A DNA stretch of 64,000 nucleotides from CADCVT01 sp035940955. Its GTDB lineage: Bacteria > Actinomycetota > Thermoleophilia > Solirubrobacterales > Solirubrobacteraceae. The DNA is taken from positions 7,161 through 71,160 of the forward strand of contig DASZEJ010000025.1 of the NCBI GenBank assembly GCA_035940955.1. The letters run 5' to 3'. A model generated the notes under the pieces. That model ran no database searches, had not been told where the DNA came from, and was given only the letters and a program-made list of their open reading frames with translations. The translations under genes were made by a program, and so were the position numbers. This document shows, piece after piece, positions 37,918 through 46,424 of this stretch (position 1 is its first letter; each line of letters begins with the position of its first letter).

Positions 37918-39063
37918 CTACCGCACGCACGGCCCGGTGTCCACGGCGCGGCCCGCCTGCGCCAGCTCCCGCCGCACCACGGCGTTCGGCACCCCGTAGC
38001 CGCCGCGCACCCGGGCCCCGACCGTCGCCGCGAACACCGTCGTCAGCACGCGGCCCGAGCCGTCGACGACCGGGCCTCCCGAGTTCCCGGAGCGGACGAG
38101 GCCGCGGATCGTCGTCATCGCGCGGGTGATCGGGCCGCGGCCGTAGGCGTCCTGGGACTTGACCGTCGTCGTCGCGCCGATCCGGGCGGCGCGCACGTCG
38201 TACGGGCCGTTCTCGGGGAAGCCGAGGATCGCGCCGCCCGTCCCCGCCGCCGGGTCGGTCGCCAGCGCCAGCGACGGGGCCGACAGGCCGTCGACCCGGA
38301 GCACCGCGACGTCGTTGCCCGCGTCGAACGCCACCGCCTCGGCGTCGAGCCGCGGGCCGTCCCCGCCGGCCTGCACCGCGGTGTCGTCCTGCCCCGCCAC
38401 GACGTGCGCGTTCGTCACCACGACGCCGTCGCCCGCGACCCAGCCGGACCCCTCGACCCCCAGCCCGCACGCCGTCCCCGTCACCCGCACCACCGACCGC
38501 GCGGCCGCCCGCACCCGACCGTCGCGGGCGATCGCGCGGTCGGGCGGGGAGACGCCGGGCAGCGGCCCGCGGATCTGCGGGAACGGGTCGAACCGGGCGA
38601 GGAGGTTCAGCACGTCGGCCGGCGGCAGCCGCTCGTACAGCCGCGACAGGATCTCCGACTGCTGCACGTCGGCGCGCAGCGAGCGCGCCCCAGGCGTCTG
38701 GAGCGCGACCGCCCCGAACACCCACGCGAGCCCGAGCCCCACGACCCCGCTGAGCAGCGCCCCCAGCAGCCCGTCCACGACCCCCAGCCCGGGCAGCACG
38801 AGCGCCGACCGCAGCACCCGCCCCACCGTCTCCAGCCCCAGGGCGAACAGCCCCCCGAACAGCACCGCGCCGCCCAGCGCGAACACCGGGGCGTACGGCG
38901 AGCGCGACCCCTCGGCGAGGATCTCCGGCGCCAGCCGCCCACCGAGGAACGCCCCGAGCGCGAACCCCGCGAGCGAGAGCGCGCCGACCAGGAAGCCCTG
39001 CCCGTACCCGAAGAGCGCGAGCAGGGTAACGAAGGCGACGATGATCCAATCCACGCCCGTCAC
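37918..39063 (-). CDS. marP: MarP-like membrane serine protease (CvpA + trypsin domains)
   Basis: The protein has 381 residues. Residues 1-125 form a CvpA/colicin-V-like four-helix membrane domain (VDWIIVAFVTLLALFGYGQG...). After a linker, a periplasmic chymotrypsin-fold protease carries H220 (VVTNAHVVAG), D251 (GNDVAVLRV) and S328 (RSGNSGGP). In Mycobacterium tuberculosis, MarP of the same design processes a peptidoglycan hydrolase and gives acid resistance; NlpC/P60 and M23 hydrolases in this window are conceivable substrates. GTG 39063 lies 9 nt after TAGCCT. It is divergent from the PBP gene. Confidence 0.92.
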   Translation of the reverse strand: MTGVDWIIVAFVTLLALFGYGQGFLVGALSLAGFALGAFLGGRLAPEILAEGSRSPYAPVFALGGAVLFGGLFALGLETVGRVLRSALVLPGLGVVDGLLGALLSGVVGLGLAWVFGAVALQTPGARSLRADVQQSEILSRLYERLPPADVLNLLARFDPFPQIRGPLPGVSPPDRAIARDGRVRAAARSVVRVTGTACGLGVEGSGWVAGDGVVVTNAHVVAGQDDTAVQAGGDGPRLDAEAVAFDAGNDVAVLRVDGLSAPSLALATDPAAGTGGAILGFPENGPYDVRAARIGATTTVKSQDAYGRGPITRAMTTIRGLVRSGNSGGPVVDGSGRVLTTVFAATVGARVRGGYGVPNAVVRRELAQAGRAVDTGPCVR

Positions 39064-40813
39064 GGGCGGCCGAGGCTACCGGCAGCGTCCCGGGCGGCCG
39101 CTCGACGGGCGGCGCCGCGACCGCGCCCTGCGCCACCTCGCGCCGGTCGCGCTGGCCGGGGCGCTCGCGTTCGCGGCGGGGCTCGTCGCCGGCGCGTCGC
39201 ACCGCCCGCCGGCCGAGGAGACCGCGGAGCGCTACGCGGCGGCGTACGCGCGCGGCGACTGGCGGACGATGTACGGGCTGCTCAGCGAGGACGCGCGCCG
39301 CCGCGTCCCGCGCGGCCGCTTCGCCGCCGTCCACGACCGGGCGCGGGCGACCGCGACGGCCACGACGGCGACCGTGACCGGCGAGCCGCGCGAGGCGAAC
39401 GGCGACGTGGTCGAGGTGCCGATGGCGATCGCGACGCGCGTCTTCGGCCGCCTGGACGCGACGCTCGACCTCCCGATGACCGAGGAGGACGGCCGCGCGC
39501 GGGTCGCGTGGCAGGAGCACCTCGCCTTCCCCGGCGTGCGCGAGGGCGAGCGCCTCAACCGGACGACGGTCCTGCCGGAGCGGGCGACCCTGCTGGCGGC
39601 CGACGGGACGCCGCTCGCCGCCGGCCCGGCCCGCGTCGGCGAGGACCCGGAGACGAGCGCGAGCATCGCCGGCGAGCTGGGCCCGATCCCCGCCGAGCGG
39701 GCCGCGCAGCTGAGGGCCCTCGGCCTCCCCGACGACGCGCGGGTCGGCGTCAGCGGCCTGGAGCGAGCGCTCGACGACGAGCTGCGCGGCCGGCCCGGCG
39801 GGCGCCTGCGGGCCGGGACGCGGGTGCTCGCCGCGGGCACGCCCCGGCCGGCGGACCCGGTCCGCACCACGATCGTCCCCCGCATCCAGAGGGCGGCCGC
39901 GACGGCGCTGGCCGGGCGGCTCGGCGGCGTCGTCGCGATGCGCGTCGGCGGAGGCGACGACGGCGACGTCGTCGCCGCCGCGGGCATCGGGCTCTCCGGC
40001 CTGCAGCCGCCCGGCTCGACGTTCAAGATCGTCACCCTCGCCGCCGCGCTCGAGGCCGGGATCGCCAGGCCGTCCTCGCGCTACCCGGTCGCGACCGCCG
40101 CCACGCTGGAGGGGGTCGAGCTGCAGAACGCCAACGGCGAGTCGTGCGGCGGGACGCTGATCGAGTCGTTCGCCCACTCCTGCAACTCGGTGTTCGCGCC
40201 GCTGGGCGCGAAGCTCGGCGCGCAGCGGCTGGTCCAGGCCGCCGAGCGGTTCGGCTTCAACCGGCGCCCCGCGATCGACGGCGCCGCCACGAGCACGATC
40301 CCGCCGGCGGGCGAGCTCGGCGACGACCTCGCCGTCGGGTCGACCGCGATCGGCCAGGGCCGCGTGCAGGCCAGCGCGCTGCAGATGGCGGTGGCGGCAG
40401 CGGCGATCGCCGACCGCGGGAGGCTGCCCCGCCCCACGCTGAACCGCGCGGACGCGCCCCGCGCCACGACCGCGACCGATCCCCGCACCGCACGGGCCGT
40501 CGGCCGCGCGATGCGCGCCGTCGTGCGCTACGGCACCGGCACCGCGGCGGCGATCCCGGGCGCGACCGTCGCCGGCAAGACCGGCACCGCCGAGCTGCGC
40601 CAGACCCAGGGCCTGCAGCCCGACGCGACCGCGCCGCTCCCGCCGGACCCGACCGACACCACCGACACGTCGGCCTGGTTCGCCGCCTACGCCCCCGCCC
40701 GGCGCCCCCGGATCGCGGTCGCGGTGCTGCTCGTCGAGGCGGGAGCGGGCGGGGCCGTCGCCGCGCCGGCGGCCCGCCAGGTCCTCGCCGAGGCCCTCAG
40801 ACGTCGAGGTTGA
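39041..40813 (+). CDS. Class B penicillin-binding protein with NTF2-like (MecA_N) domain
   Basis: The protein has 590 residues from ATG 39041. There is one membrane anchor (LAPVALAGALAFAAGLVAGA, about residues 30-50), an NTF2-like MecA_N domain (AERYAAAYARGDWRTMYGLL), a linker domain, then the transpeptidase. The active serine is S326 in PPGSTFK (SxxK), SxN is SCNS, and KTG is AGKTGTAEL. It cross-links peptidoglycan. The start is uncertain: ATG 39041 overlaps the divergent marP start by 23 bp, and there is no other in-frame ATG or GTG before the anchor. The end overlaps the convergent lipoprotein gene by 17 bp. Confidence 0.9.
   Translation: MIQSTPVTGGRGYRQRPGRPLDGRRRDRALRHLAPVALAGALAFAAGLVAGASHRPPAEETAERYAAAYARGDWRTMYGLLSEDARRRVPRGRFAAVHDRARATATATTATVTGEPREANGDVVEVPMAIATRVFGRLDATLDLPMTEEDGRARVAWQEHLAFPGVREGERLNRTTVLPERATLLAADGTPLAAGPARVGEDPETSASIAGELGPIPAERAAQLRALGLPDDARVGVSGLERALDDELRGRPGGRLRAGTRVLAAGTPRPADPVRTTIVPRIQRAAATALAGRLGGVVAMRVGGGDDGDVVAAAGIGLSGLQPPGSTFKIVTLAAALEAGIARPSSRYPVATAATLEGVELQNANGESCGGTLIESFAHSCNSVFAPLGAKLGAQRLVQAAERFGFNRRPAIDGAATSTIPPAGELGDDLAVGSTAIGQGRVQASALQMAVAAAAIADRGRLPRPTLNRADAPRATTATDPRTARAVGRAMRAVVRYGTGTAAAIPGATVAGKTGTAELRQTQGLQPDATAPLPPDPTDTTDTSAWFAAYAPARRPRIAVAVLLVEAGAGGAVAAPAARQVLAEALRRRG
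39073..39078 (-). promoter_or_regulatory. -10 element TAGCCT for marP
   Basis: TANNNT hexamer on the minus strand, 9 nt before GTG 39063. Confidence 0.5.
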
Positions 40814-41381
40814 CGATGCCGCGGCGCCCGCCGTCCGGCGGCTCGATGATCAGCTCGAGCGGCCGGTTGTCCAGCGAGAAGCGCTTGAGCTTGAACAGCA
40901 TCACCGCGCCGTTCGGGGCGCGCTCGCCCGCGGCGCTGTTCGGGTTCGGGAGCAGCTCCTCCCCGCCCACCGTCCCGCCGCGGTAGGCGAACGGGTTGGG
41001 CTCGCCGATCCGCACGGGCACGTACTCGTTCTCCTGCGTGTCGACGATCGTGAACCGCGTCGCCGCCGGATGCGGGTCGGGGGACTCGTTCTCGACGCGC
41101 ATCCAGATGCCGAACCACACCTCGTCGTCGGCGAGGTCCAGGTCGCCCTCCGACACGCCCTCGAAGTACGCCCGGTCGTCGAGCAGACGGGGGTTCATCT
41201 GGCGCGAGAGCTGCACCTGGTACTTCAGGTCGCCGACCTCGAGGTAGATGCCCTCGGTCTCGGCCAGCTGGGCGTTCTCGGTCTGGTAGCCGCCCGCCTC
41301 GCGCTCCTCCTGGCCGCACGCCGGCAGGCCGAGCGCGAGCACGGCAGCGAGCAGCAGGACGAGGGGGCGCGGCGAGGGCAC
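40797..41381 (-). CDS. Lipoprotein of unknown function
   Basis: The precursor has 194 residues with a lipobox ending LGLPAC (acylated Cys22). The mature part looks like an immunoglobulin-like beta domain (DLKYQVQLSRQMNPRLLDDR and VWFGIWMRVENES), reminiscent of DUF4352-like extracellular domains. It ends with a hydrophobic strand and no membrane helix. GTG 41381 is preceded by TAGCCT at 41394-41399 (12 nt spacing). No operon partner is evident. Confidence 0.82.
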   Translation of the reverse strand: MPSPRPLVLLLAAVLALGLPACGQEEREAGGYQTENAQLAETEGIYLEVGDLKYQVQLSRQMNPRLLDDRAYFEGVSEGDLDLADDEVWFGIWMRVENESPDPHPAATRFTIVDTQENEYVPVRIGEPNPFAYRGGTVGGEELLPNPNSAAGERAPNGAVMLFKLKRFSLDNRPLELIIEPPDGGRRGIVNLDV

Positions 41382-41396
41382 GGGCGGGCGCGAAGG

Positions 41397-41921
41397 CTAC
41401 AACCTGTACTGCGACGCGGGCTTCCTCGGCCCGCCGGCGGCGATCGTGGCGCGCCGCCCCCGCTCGCGGCCCTCCTCGAGGATCGAGCGCAGCCGCCTGA
41501 GCGCCCTGCGCTGGCCCCGCCTGACCCGCCGGCGGGCGAACGCCTCGATGATCCGGTCGGACGGCAGCCGGGGCTGCGTCTCGGTCGTGAGCGTCACGCG
41601 CGTCCCGCCGCCGCCCGCGGGCTCGAGCTCGTAGACCGAGACGATGCGGATGCGGTTGTACTTGCCGCCGCGCCCCTTCTGGACGATCCGCCGCGGCGGC
41701 TCCATGTCGGTGACCATCAGGTCCGCCCAGTCGAAGCGGTTGAAGGGCGTGGGGATGCGGAAGCGCATGCCAGCGCCGATCCCGTAGGTGTCCTCGCGGG
41801 TCAGGTGGACCTCGCGGACGTAGTGATCGGTGAACTCCCAGTGGTTCGCCACGTCGGCCAGGTACTCGAAGACCTCCTCGCGCGGGCGGTCGACGACGAC
41901 GCTGGCTTCGATGGGGTCCAC
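41397..41921 (-). CDS. SRPBCC family protein
   Basis: The protein has 174 residues. The opening IEASVVVDRPREEVFEYLAD, with ANHWEFTDHYV, is the classical START/cyclase entry. The central strands RFRIPTPFNRFDWADLMVTD and TRVTLTTETQP fit the fold. The C-terminus is a strongly basic tail (RRRVRRGQRRALRRLRS), which could bind acidic surfaces or nucleic acid. GTG 41921 lies 10 nt after TAGGAT. The ligand is unknown. Confidence 0.85.
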   Translation of the reverse strand: MDPIEASVVVDRPREEVFEYLADVANHWEFTDHYVREVHLTREDTYGIGAGMRFRIPTPFNRFDWADLMVTDMEPPRRIVQKGRGGKYNRIRIVSVYELEPAGGGGTRVTLTTETQPRLPSDRIIEAFARRRVRRGQRRALRRLRSILEEGRERGRRATIAAGGPRKPASQYRL

Positions 41922-41931
41922 GGCGGCGGGG

Positions 41932-41937
41932 ATCCTA
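41932..41937 (-). promoter_or_regulatory. -10 element TAGGAT for the SRPBCC gene
   Basis: TANNNT hexamer on the minus strand, 10 nt before GTG 41921. Confidence 0.5.
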
Positions 41938-41951
41938 CCCCGGCCGCTCGC

Positions 41952-42218
41952 TCAGGCGGCCAGCGGCCGGACCTTCACCGTGTGCCCGTGCTCGGGGTGG
42001 CACACGAGCTCGGTCCGGGACGGCTCGCCGCGGCGCCCCGGGCGGCACAGGTCGCAGACCGCGGCGCCGCCGTCGTAGCGGTGGATGCGCTCGCCGGTGA
42101 GCGGCGTGCGGCCGCAGTCCGTGCACGCCTCGCGGTCGCCCGACCGCTCGCCCAGCCCCTTGCGCAGCAGGCGCAGCTCGAGGTCGGCGGGCGTGAGCGT
42201 CGGCAGCAGGCGGGGCAT
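41952..42218 (-). CDS. Small zinc-ribbon protein
   Basis: The protein has 88 residues. It contains CTDCGRTPLTGERIHRY and CDLCRPG, two C-x-x-C pairs 30 residues apart with a later C-x-x-x-H (VCHPEHGH), consistent with one zinc-bound treble-clef-like unit. ATG 42218 is preferred; GTG 42236 would add six residues. The function is unknown. A second zinc ribbon occurs in the divergent FHA protein. Confidence 0.7.
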   Translation of the reverse strand: MPRLLPTLTPADLELRLLRKGLGERSGDREACTDCGRTPLTGERIHRYDGGAAVCDLCRPGRRGEPSRTELVCHPEHGHTVKVRPLAA

Positions 42219-42333
42219 GGCCGTCTGTTCTCGCACTCAGCCGAACTTCCTTCATACGAGCCGCCGCTGGTTAGTATCGTCCGCCGCGGGAGAGCGTTGG
42301 ATCGGCCCCGTGCCGGTCCGAGAGGAGCGAGGG

Positions 42334-42909
42334 ATGGAGTCACTCACGTCGGGGACGCTGGCGGGGACGGGTTCGTTCCGCTGCGAGGAGTGCGGATACG
42401 TCGTCACGCTGGCCGCCGCCGACGAGCTGCCCACGTGCCCGGGCTGCGGAAGCTCGAGCTTCACGCGGGCGTCGCTCTTCAGCGGGCCGCGGTTCGCGCG
42501 CGGGGGCGCGGCGGACAGGTCGCCGGAGGAGCGCGCCGCGTGGCTCGCCGCGACCCGCGAGCAGCTGACCGACCCGGGGCAGTACCTGGCCTTCGAGCGC
42601 GACGGCCGGACCGAGTCGATCCCGCTGGAGCGGGAGTGGACGCGCGTGGGCCGCAGCCTGGCGGCGGACGTGCGGTTCGACGACCCGACCGTCTCGCGCC
42701 GCCACGCGCTCATCGTGCGCCAGCACGACGGGGTCCGCGTGCTCGACGACCGCTCGCTCAACGGCGTGTTCGTCAACGGCGAGCGGGTGGAGTGGCGCGA
42801 GCTGACCGACGGCGACGAGATCGTCGTCGGCCGCTACCGGTTGACGTTCGTCGACGTGCCGCCGGTCGGGGCGCCCTCCGGGGGCGCCGCGCTCGAAGCG
42901 GCCGGCTGA
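42334..42909 (+). CDS. Zinc-ribbon + FHA domain protein
   Basis: The protein has 191 residues. Residues 16-46 are a rubredoxin-like zinc ribbon (CEECGYVVTL, CPGCGSSSF). Residues 95-175 are an FHA domain with the phosphothreonine-binding residues in RVGRSLAADV, VSRRHALI and LNGVFVNGE. FHA domains read Ser/Thr phosphorylation. ATG 42334 follows AGAGGAGCGAGGG; a TAGTAT box at 42272-42277 gives a leadered message. It precedes the ParA-like gene by 24 bp. Confidence 0.9.
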   Translation: MESLTSGTLAGTGSFRCEECGYVVTLAAADELPTCPGCGSSSFTRASLFSGPRFARGGAADRSPEERAAWLAATREQLTDPGQYLAFERDGRTESIPLEREWTRVGRSLAADVRFDDPTVSRRHALIVRQHDGVRVLDDRSLNGVFVNGERVEWRELTDGDEIVVGRYRLTFVDVPPVGAPSGGAALEAAG

Positions 42910-42918
42910 GCACCCGGC

Positions 42919-42924
42919 TACCCT
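42919..42924 (+). promoter_or_regulatory. -10 element TACCCT for the ParA-like gene
   Basis: TANNNT hexamer 9 nt before TTG 42934. Confidence 0.4.
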
Positions 42925-42933
42925 CCTGGGAGC

Positions 42934-43716
42934 TTGGCCGCGACGATCGCGATCCTCTCCCAGAAGGGCGGCACCGGGAAGACCACGTCGGTCCGGACGC
43001 TCACGGACGTCCTGCGCCGGCTGGACCTGCGGGTGCTCGCCGTCGACCTGGATCCGCAGGGGAACCTGTCGGACTACTTCGACGTCGACCCGGAGGCGTC
43101 GCCGACCGTCGGCGACGTCCTGTCGGGCCGCGCGAAGGCGCGCGACGCGATCCACGACGACGTCATCCCGGCCAACCTCTCGCTCGCCGAGGCGGAGCTG
43201 GCCCTGGCGGGGAAGATGGGGCGCGAGCTGACGCTCAAGCGCGCGCTGAAGGACGTCAAGCGCGGCTACGACGTGATCTTCCTCGACTGCCCGCCGACGC
43301 TCGGCCTGCTGACCGTCAACGCGCTCGTCGCCGCCGACTGCGCGCTGCTGTCGGCCGAGGCCCAGTACTTCGCGATGCAGGGCGTCGAGCAGGCCCTCGA
43401 GGTGGTCGAGCTGGCCCGCGACAGCCTGAACCCCGAGCTCGAATGGCTCGGCGTCGTGTTCAACATCGCCGACATGCGGACGATCCACTCGCGTGACGCC
43501 TACCAGGCGCTGCGAGAGGAGTTCGGTGACAAGGTCTTCGACACCACGATCCGCCAGTCGATCGCGTACGCCGAGTCGGCGGAGCGCGGGATCTCGATCC
43601 TCGACCACCGCCCCGACCTCGGCGACGACTACATCACGCTCGCCGACGAGCTGCTGGGCCGGCTCGGCCTCGACGAGGCCCGCCGGCGGCTCGAGCCCCT
43701 CCGCGTCACCGCGTAG
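42934..43716 (+). CDS. ParA/Soj-type ATPase
   Basis: The protein has 260 residues. The deviant Walker A is SQKGGTGKTT (K11-T18), with VLAVDLDPQGNLSDYFD, and Walker B is DVIFLDCPPTLGLLTVNAL. ParA proteins move DNA or protein cargo by ATP-dependent dimerisation. No parB follows; the neighbours are an FHA protein upstream and an L,D-transpeptidase 4 bp downstream, so a cargo other than the chromosome origin is likely. The TTG start has no other in-frame start before the Walker A loop. Confidence 0.92.
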   Translation: MAATIAILSQKGGTGKTTSVRTLTDVLRRLDLRVLAVDLDPQGNLSDYFDVDPEASPTVGDVLSGRAKARDAIHDDVIPANLSLAEAELALAGKMGRELTLKRALKDVKRGYDVIFLDCPPTLGLLTVNALVAADCALLSAEAQYFAMQGVEQALEVVELARDSLNPELEWLGVVFNIADMRTIHSRDAYQALREEFGDKVFDTTIRQSIAYAESAERGISILDHRPDLGDDYITLADELLGRLGLDEARRRLEPLRVTA

Positions 43717-43720
43717 CGCC

Positions 43721-44527
43721 GTGCGAGGGGTCGCGGCGCTCATGGCGGCCGCCCTCCTCGCCGGGTGCGGTGCCGCGAGCGACACCGCCTCCCATGACCG
43801 CGATGCCGGCGCCGACCGCTTCCGCCCCGCTGACCGCGGCGCGACCGACCGCGAGGGCCTGCCGTTCACCGGCGGCGGCTCGGGCCGGGGCGTGGTGCGC
43901 CAGGCCGGCTCGGCCGCGAACGCCGGCGGCGGCCGCTCGTCCGGGGTCGCGGCGCGGATCGTCCGGCCGACCGTGCTGCGGAGCCGCCCGGGCGGCCGGC
44001 CGGTCGTGCAGGTCCCGCTCGAGACCGCGTTCGGCAGCCGGCAGATCGTCGCCGTGGTCGGCCGGCGCCGGGGCTGGCTGGCCGTCCTTCACCCCGCGAT
44101 GCCCAACGGCCGCGCCGGCTGGATCCCCGCGGGCGCCGCGCGGCTGCACGCCCGGCCGATCTCGATCGACGTCGACCTGTCGCGCCGGACGGCGCACGTG
44201 CGGATCCGCGGCCGCGCCGTCGACCGCTTCCGCGTCGGCGTGGGCCGGCCGGGCTCGCCGACGCCGACCGGCCGCTTCGCGGTCACCGACCGCCTGGTGC
44301 CGGGGCCCGGCCTGCCCTACGGCTGCTGCATCCTCGCGCTGACCGCCCGCCAGCAGCGCCTTCCCGCGGGCTGGACCGGCGGCGACCGGATCGCCTTCCA
44401 CGGCGTCGCCGACGAGTCGCGGGTCGGCCGGGCGACCAGCGCCGGCTGCCTGCACGTGCGCGAGCGCGACCTGCGGGTGCTGATCCGCCGGGTCCGGGCG
44501 GGCGCGCGCGTGACGGTCAGGGCCTGA
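43721..44527 (+). CDS. Lipoprotein L,D-transpeptidase (YkuD fold)
   Basis: The precursor has 268 residues. The lipobox LLAGC gives acylated Cys16. A low-complexity linker precedes an SH3-like segment (VLRSRPGGRPVVQVPL), then the YkuD domain with H227 (AFHGV) and nucleophile C243 (SAGCLHVRERD). It forms 3-3 or lipoprotein-peptidoglycan cross-links outside the membrane. GTG 43721 begins four bases after the ParA-like stop, so the two are co-transcribed. Confidence 0.92.
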   Translation: MRGVAALMAAALLAGCGAASDTASHDRDAGADRFRPADRGATDREGLPFTGGGSGRGVVRQAGSAANAGGGRSSGVAARIVRPTVLRSRPGGRPVVQVPLETAFGSRQIVAVVGRRRGWLAVLHPAMPNGRAGWIPAGAARLHARPISIDVDLSRRTAHVRIRGRAVDRFRVGVGRPGSPTPTGRFAVTDRLVPGPGLPYGCCILALTARQQRLPAGWTGGDRIAFHGVADESRVGRATSAGCLHVRERDLRVLIRRVRAGARVTVRA

Positions 44528-44553
44528 GCGCCAGGCGCGCGCCGCTCGCCCGG

Positions 44554-45405
44554 TCAGAGCGCGCGGACGTCCGCCCCCATCGGCTCGAACGGCGCGCGGA
44601 TGACGTCGGCCCAGTCGCCCGCCTCGCGGCGCACCGCCTCGAAGACGGCCGCGGTGTGCTCGTAGTGCGACCAGACGAGGACCGCCGGCCCGGCGCCGGA
44701 GATCGTCGCGCCCAGCGCGCCGAGCGAGCGCGCCCGCTCGACCAGCTCCATCGACCGCGGGTACAGGTGCGCGCGACGCGGCTGGTGGAGGCGGTCGGCG
44801 AGCCCGCGGGCGACGAGGTCGAGGTCGGCGCGAGCGAGGCCGATCATCAGCAGCGCCGCGTGGGACACGTTGAACACCGCGTCGCCGATCGGCACCTCGG
44901 CCGGCAGCGCGGCGCGCGCCGCCTCGGTCCGCACCGGCTCGCGCGGCACCACGAGCACGCCCTCCAGCTCGGGCGGCGGCTCGAACCGCTCGGCGCGCCC
45001 GTCGGCCACCACCACGAACCCGCCGTGCAGCGCGGCGGCGACGTTGTCCGGGTGGCCCTCGAGCGCGATCGCGTGCGCGAGCACGTCGGCGTCCAGCTCG
45101 AAGAGGTGGTCGGCGGCGACCAGCCCCGCGACGATCGCCGCGGCGCTCGACCCCAGCCCGCCGGTCAGCGGGATGTCCGACGCGATCCGGAACGCGAACC
45201 CGTCGGCGGGATGGAGCCGCTCGAACGCGCGGACGGCGAGGTTCGACCGGTCGCGCGGCAGGTCGAGGTCGGTCTCGACGGCGAAGGAGCCCGTCTCCTC
45301 CACCTCCAGCTCGAGGTGGACGGCGAGCGCGGCCGCGAAGGCGTCGTACCCCGGCCCGAGGTTGGCCGACGACGCGGGGACCCGGACGAGGCGGCGGCGC
45401 TGCAC
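44554..45405 (-). CDS. thrB: Homoserine kinase
   Basis: The protein has 283 residues. It is a GHMP kinase with VRVPASSANLGPGYDAFAAA, the ATP loop PLTGGLGSSAAAIVAG and the C-terminal TISGAGPAVLVW. It phosphorylates homoserine for threonine synthesis. The GTG start at 45405 lies 11 bp after the thrC stop, and it is the last gene of lysA-hom-thrC-thrB. Confidence 0.96.
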   Translation of the reverse strand: MQRRRLVRVPASSANLGPGYDAFAAALAVHLELEVEETGSFAVETDLDLPRDRSNLAVRAFERLHPADGFAFRIASDIPLTGGLGSSAAAIVAGLVAADHLFELDADVLAHAIALEGHPDNVAAALHGGFVVVADGRAERFEPPPELEGVLVVPREPVRTEAARAALPAEVPIGDAVFNVSHAALLMIGLARADLDLVARGLADRLHQPRRAHLYPRSMELVERARSLGALGATISGAGPAVLVWSHYEHTAAVFEAVRREAGDWADVIRAPFEPMGADVRAL

Positions 45406-45416
45406 GGCCCGGGACG

Positions 45417-46424
45417 CTAGCCGAGCACGGCGCGCTCGACCGCCGGCAGCGACGGCTCGCACGGCACGACGGTGCCCGAGCGCTCCAGCGCGGTCTGCGG
45501 GTCCTTCAGGCCGTGGCCGGTGAGGACGCAGGCGACGCGCTCGGCGCCGTCCGCCCCGTGCTTGAGCAGCCCGGCCACCGACGCGGCGCTCGCGGGCTCG
45601 CAGAAGATGCCCTCCCGCGACGCCAGCAGCCGGTAGGCGTCGAGGATCTCCTCGTCGCTCACCGCCCGCACCAGGCCGCGCGACTCGGTCATCGCCGCCA
45701 TCGCCTCCTCCCACCGCGCCGGGTTGCCGATCCGGATCGCGCTGGCGACGGTCTCCGGGTGCTCGACGGGCCGCCCGCGGACCAGCGGCGCGGCGCCCTC
45801 GGCCTGGAACCCGAACAGCCGCGGCGCGGCGCCGGCCTCGCGAAAGCCCTTCCAGTACGCGGTCACGTTGCCGGCGTTCCCGACCGGGATGCACAGCAGG
45901 TCGAGCGAGCCGAGGTCGTCGAGCAGCTCGAACGCGCCCGTCTTCTGCCCCTCCAGGCGGAACGGGTTGACGCTGTTGACGAGCGCGATCGGGTGGCGGT
46001 CGACCAGCTCGCGCACGAGGCGCAGCGCCTCGTCGAAGTTCCCGCGCAGCGCGACGACGCGCGCGCCGTGCATCAGCGCCTGGGCGAGCTTGCCCGTCGC
46101 GATCTTCCCCTCGGGCACGATCACCGCCCCGGTCAGCCCGGCCTTCGCCGCGTACGCCGCCGCGCTGGCCGCCGTGTTGCCGGTCGACGCGCAGATCACC
46201 GCCTCGGCCCCCTCCCGCACGGCGGCCGACACCGCACACGTCATCCCGCGGTCCTTGAACGACCCGGTCGGGTTCGCGCCCTCGACCTTCAGCCACACCT
46301 CCGCCCCGACGCGGTCCGAGAGGGCCGGGGCGTGGACGAGCGGCGTCGACCCCTCGCCCAGCGTGACGATCGGGTCGCCCGCCGCGAACGGCAGCCGGTC
46401 GCGGAACCGCTCGATGAGGCTCAG
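45417..46424 (-). CDS. thrC: Threonine synthase (CTG start)
   Basis: The protein has 335 residues. The PLP lysine is K57 in NPTGSFKDRG; ASTGNTAASAAAYAAKAG and IPVGNAGN are phosphate- and substrate-loop motifs. It converts O-phosphohomoserine to threonine. No ATG, GTG or TTG exists in frame near the conserved N-terminus. A CTG at 46424-46422 overlaps the hom stop (CTGA) and has AGGAGGAG five bases upstream, so CTG is the most probable initiation codon. Confidence 0.95.
   Translation of the reverse strand: MSLIERFRDRLPFAAGDPIVTLGEGSTPLVHAPALSDRVGAEVWLKVEGANPTGSFKDRGMTCAVSAAVREGAEAVICASTGNTAASAAAYAAKAGLTGAVIVPEGKIATGKLAQALMHGARVVALRGNFDEALRLVRELVDRHPIALVNSVNPFRLEGQKTGAFELLDDLGSLDLLCIPVGNAGNVTAYWKGFREAGAAPRLFGFQAEGAAPLVRGRPVEHPETVASAIRIGNPARWEEAMAAMTESRGLVRAVSDEEILDAYRLLASREGIFCEPASAASVAGLLKHGADGAERVACVLTGHGLKDPQTALERSGTVVPCEPSLPAVERAVLG

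Noticed and set aside
38159..39040. Extension of the PBP frame far upstream over marP
   Set aside because: The extension lies antisense to the marP protease domains; the membrane anchor of the PBP follows ATG 39041 closely, as expected for a class B PBP.
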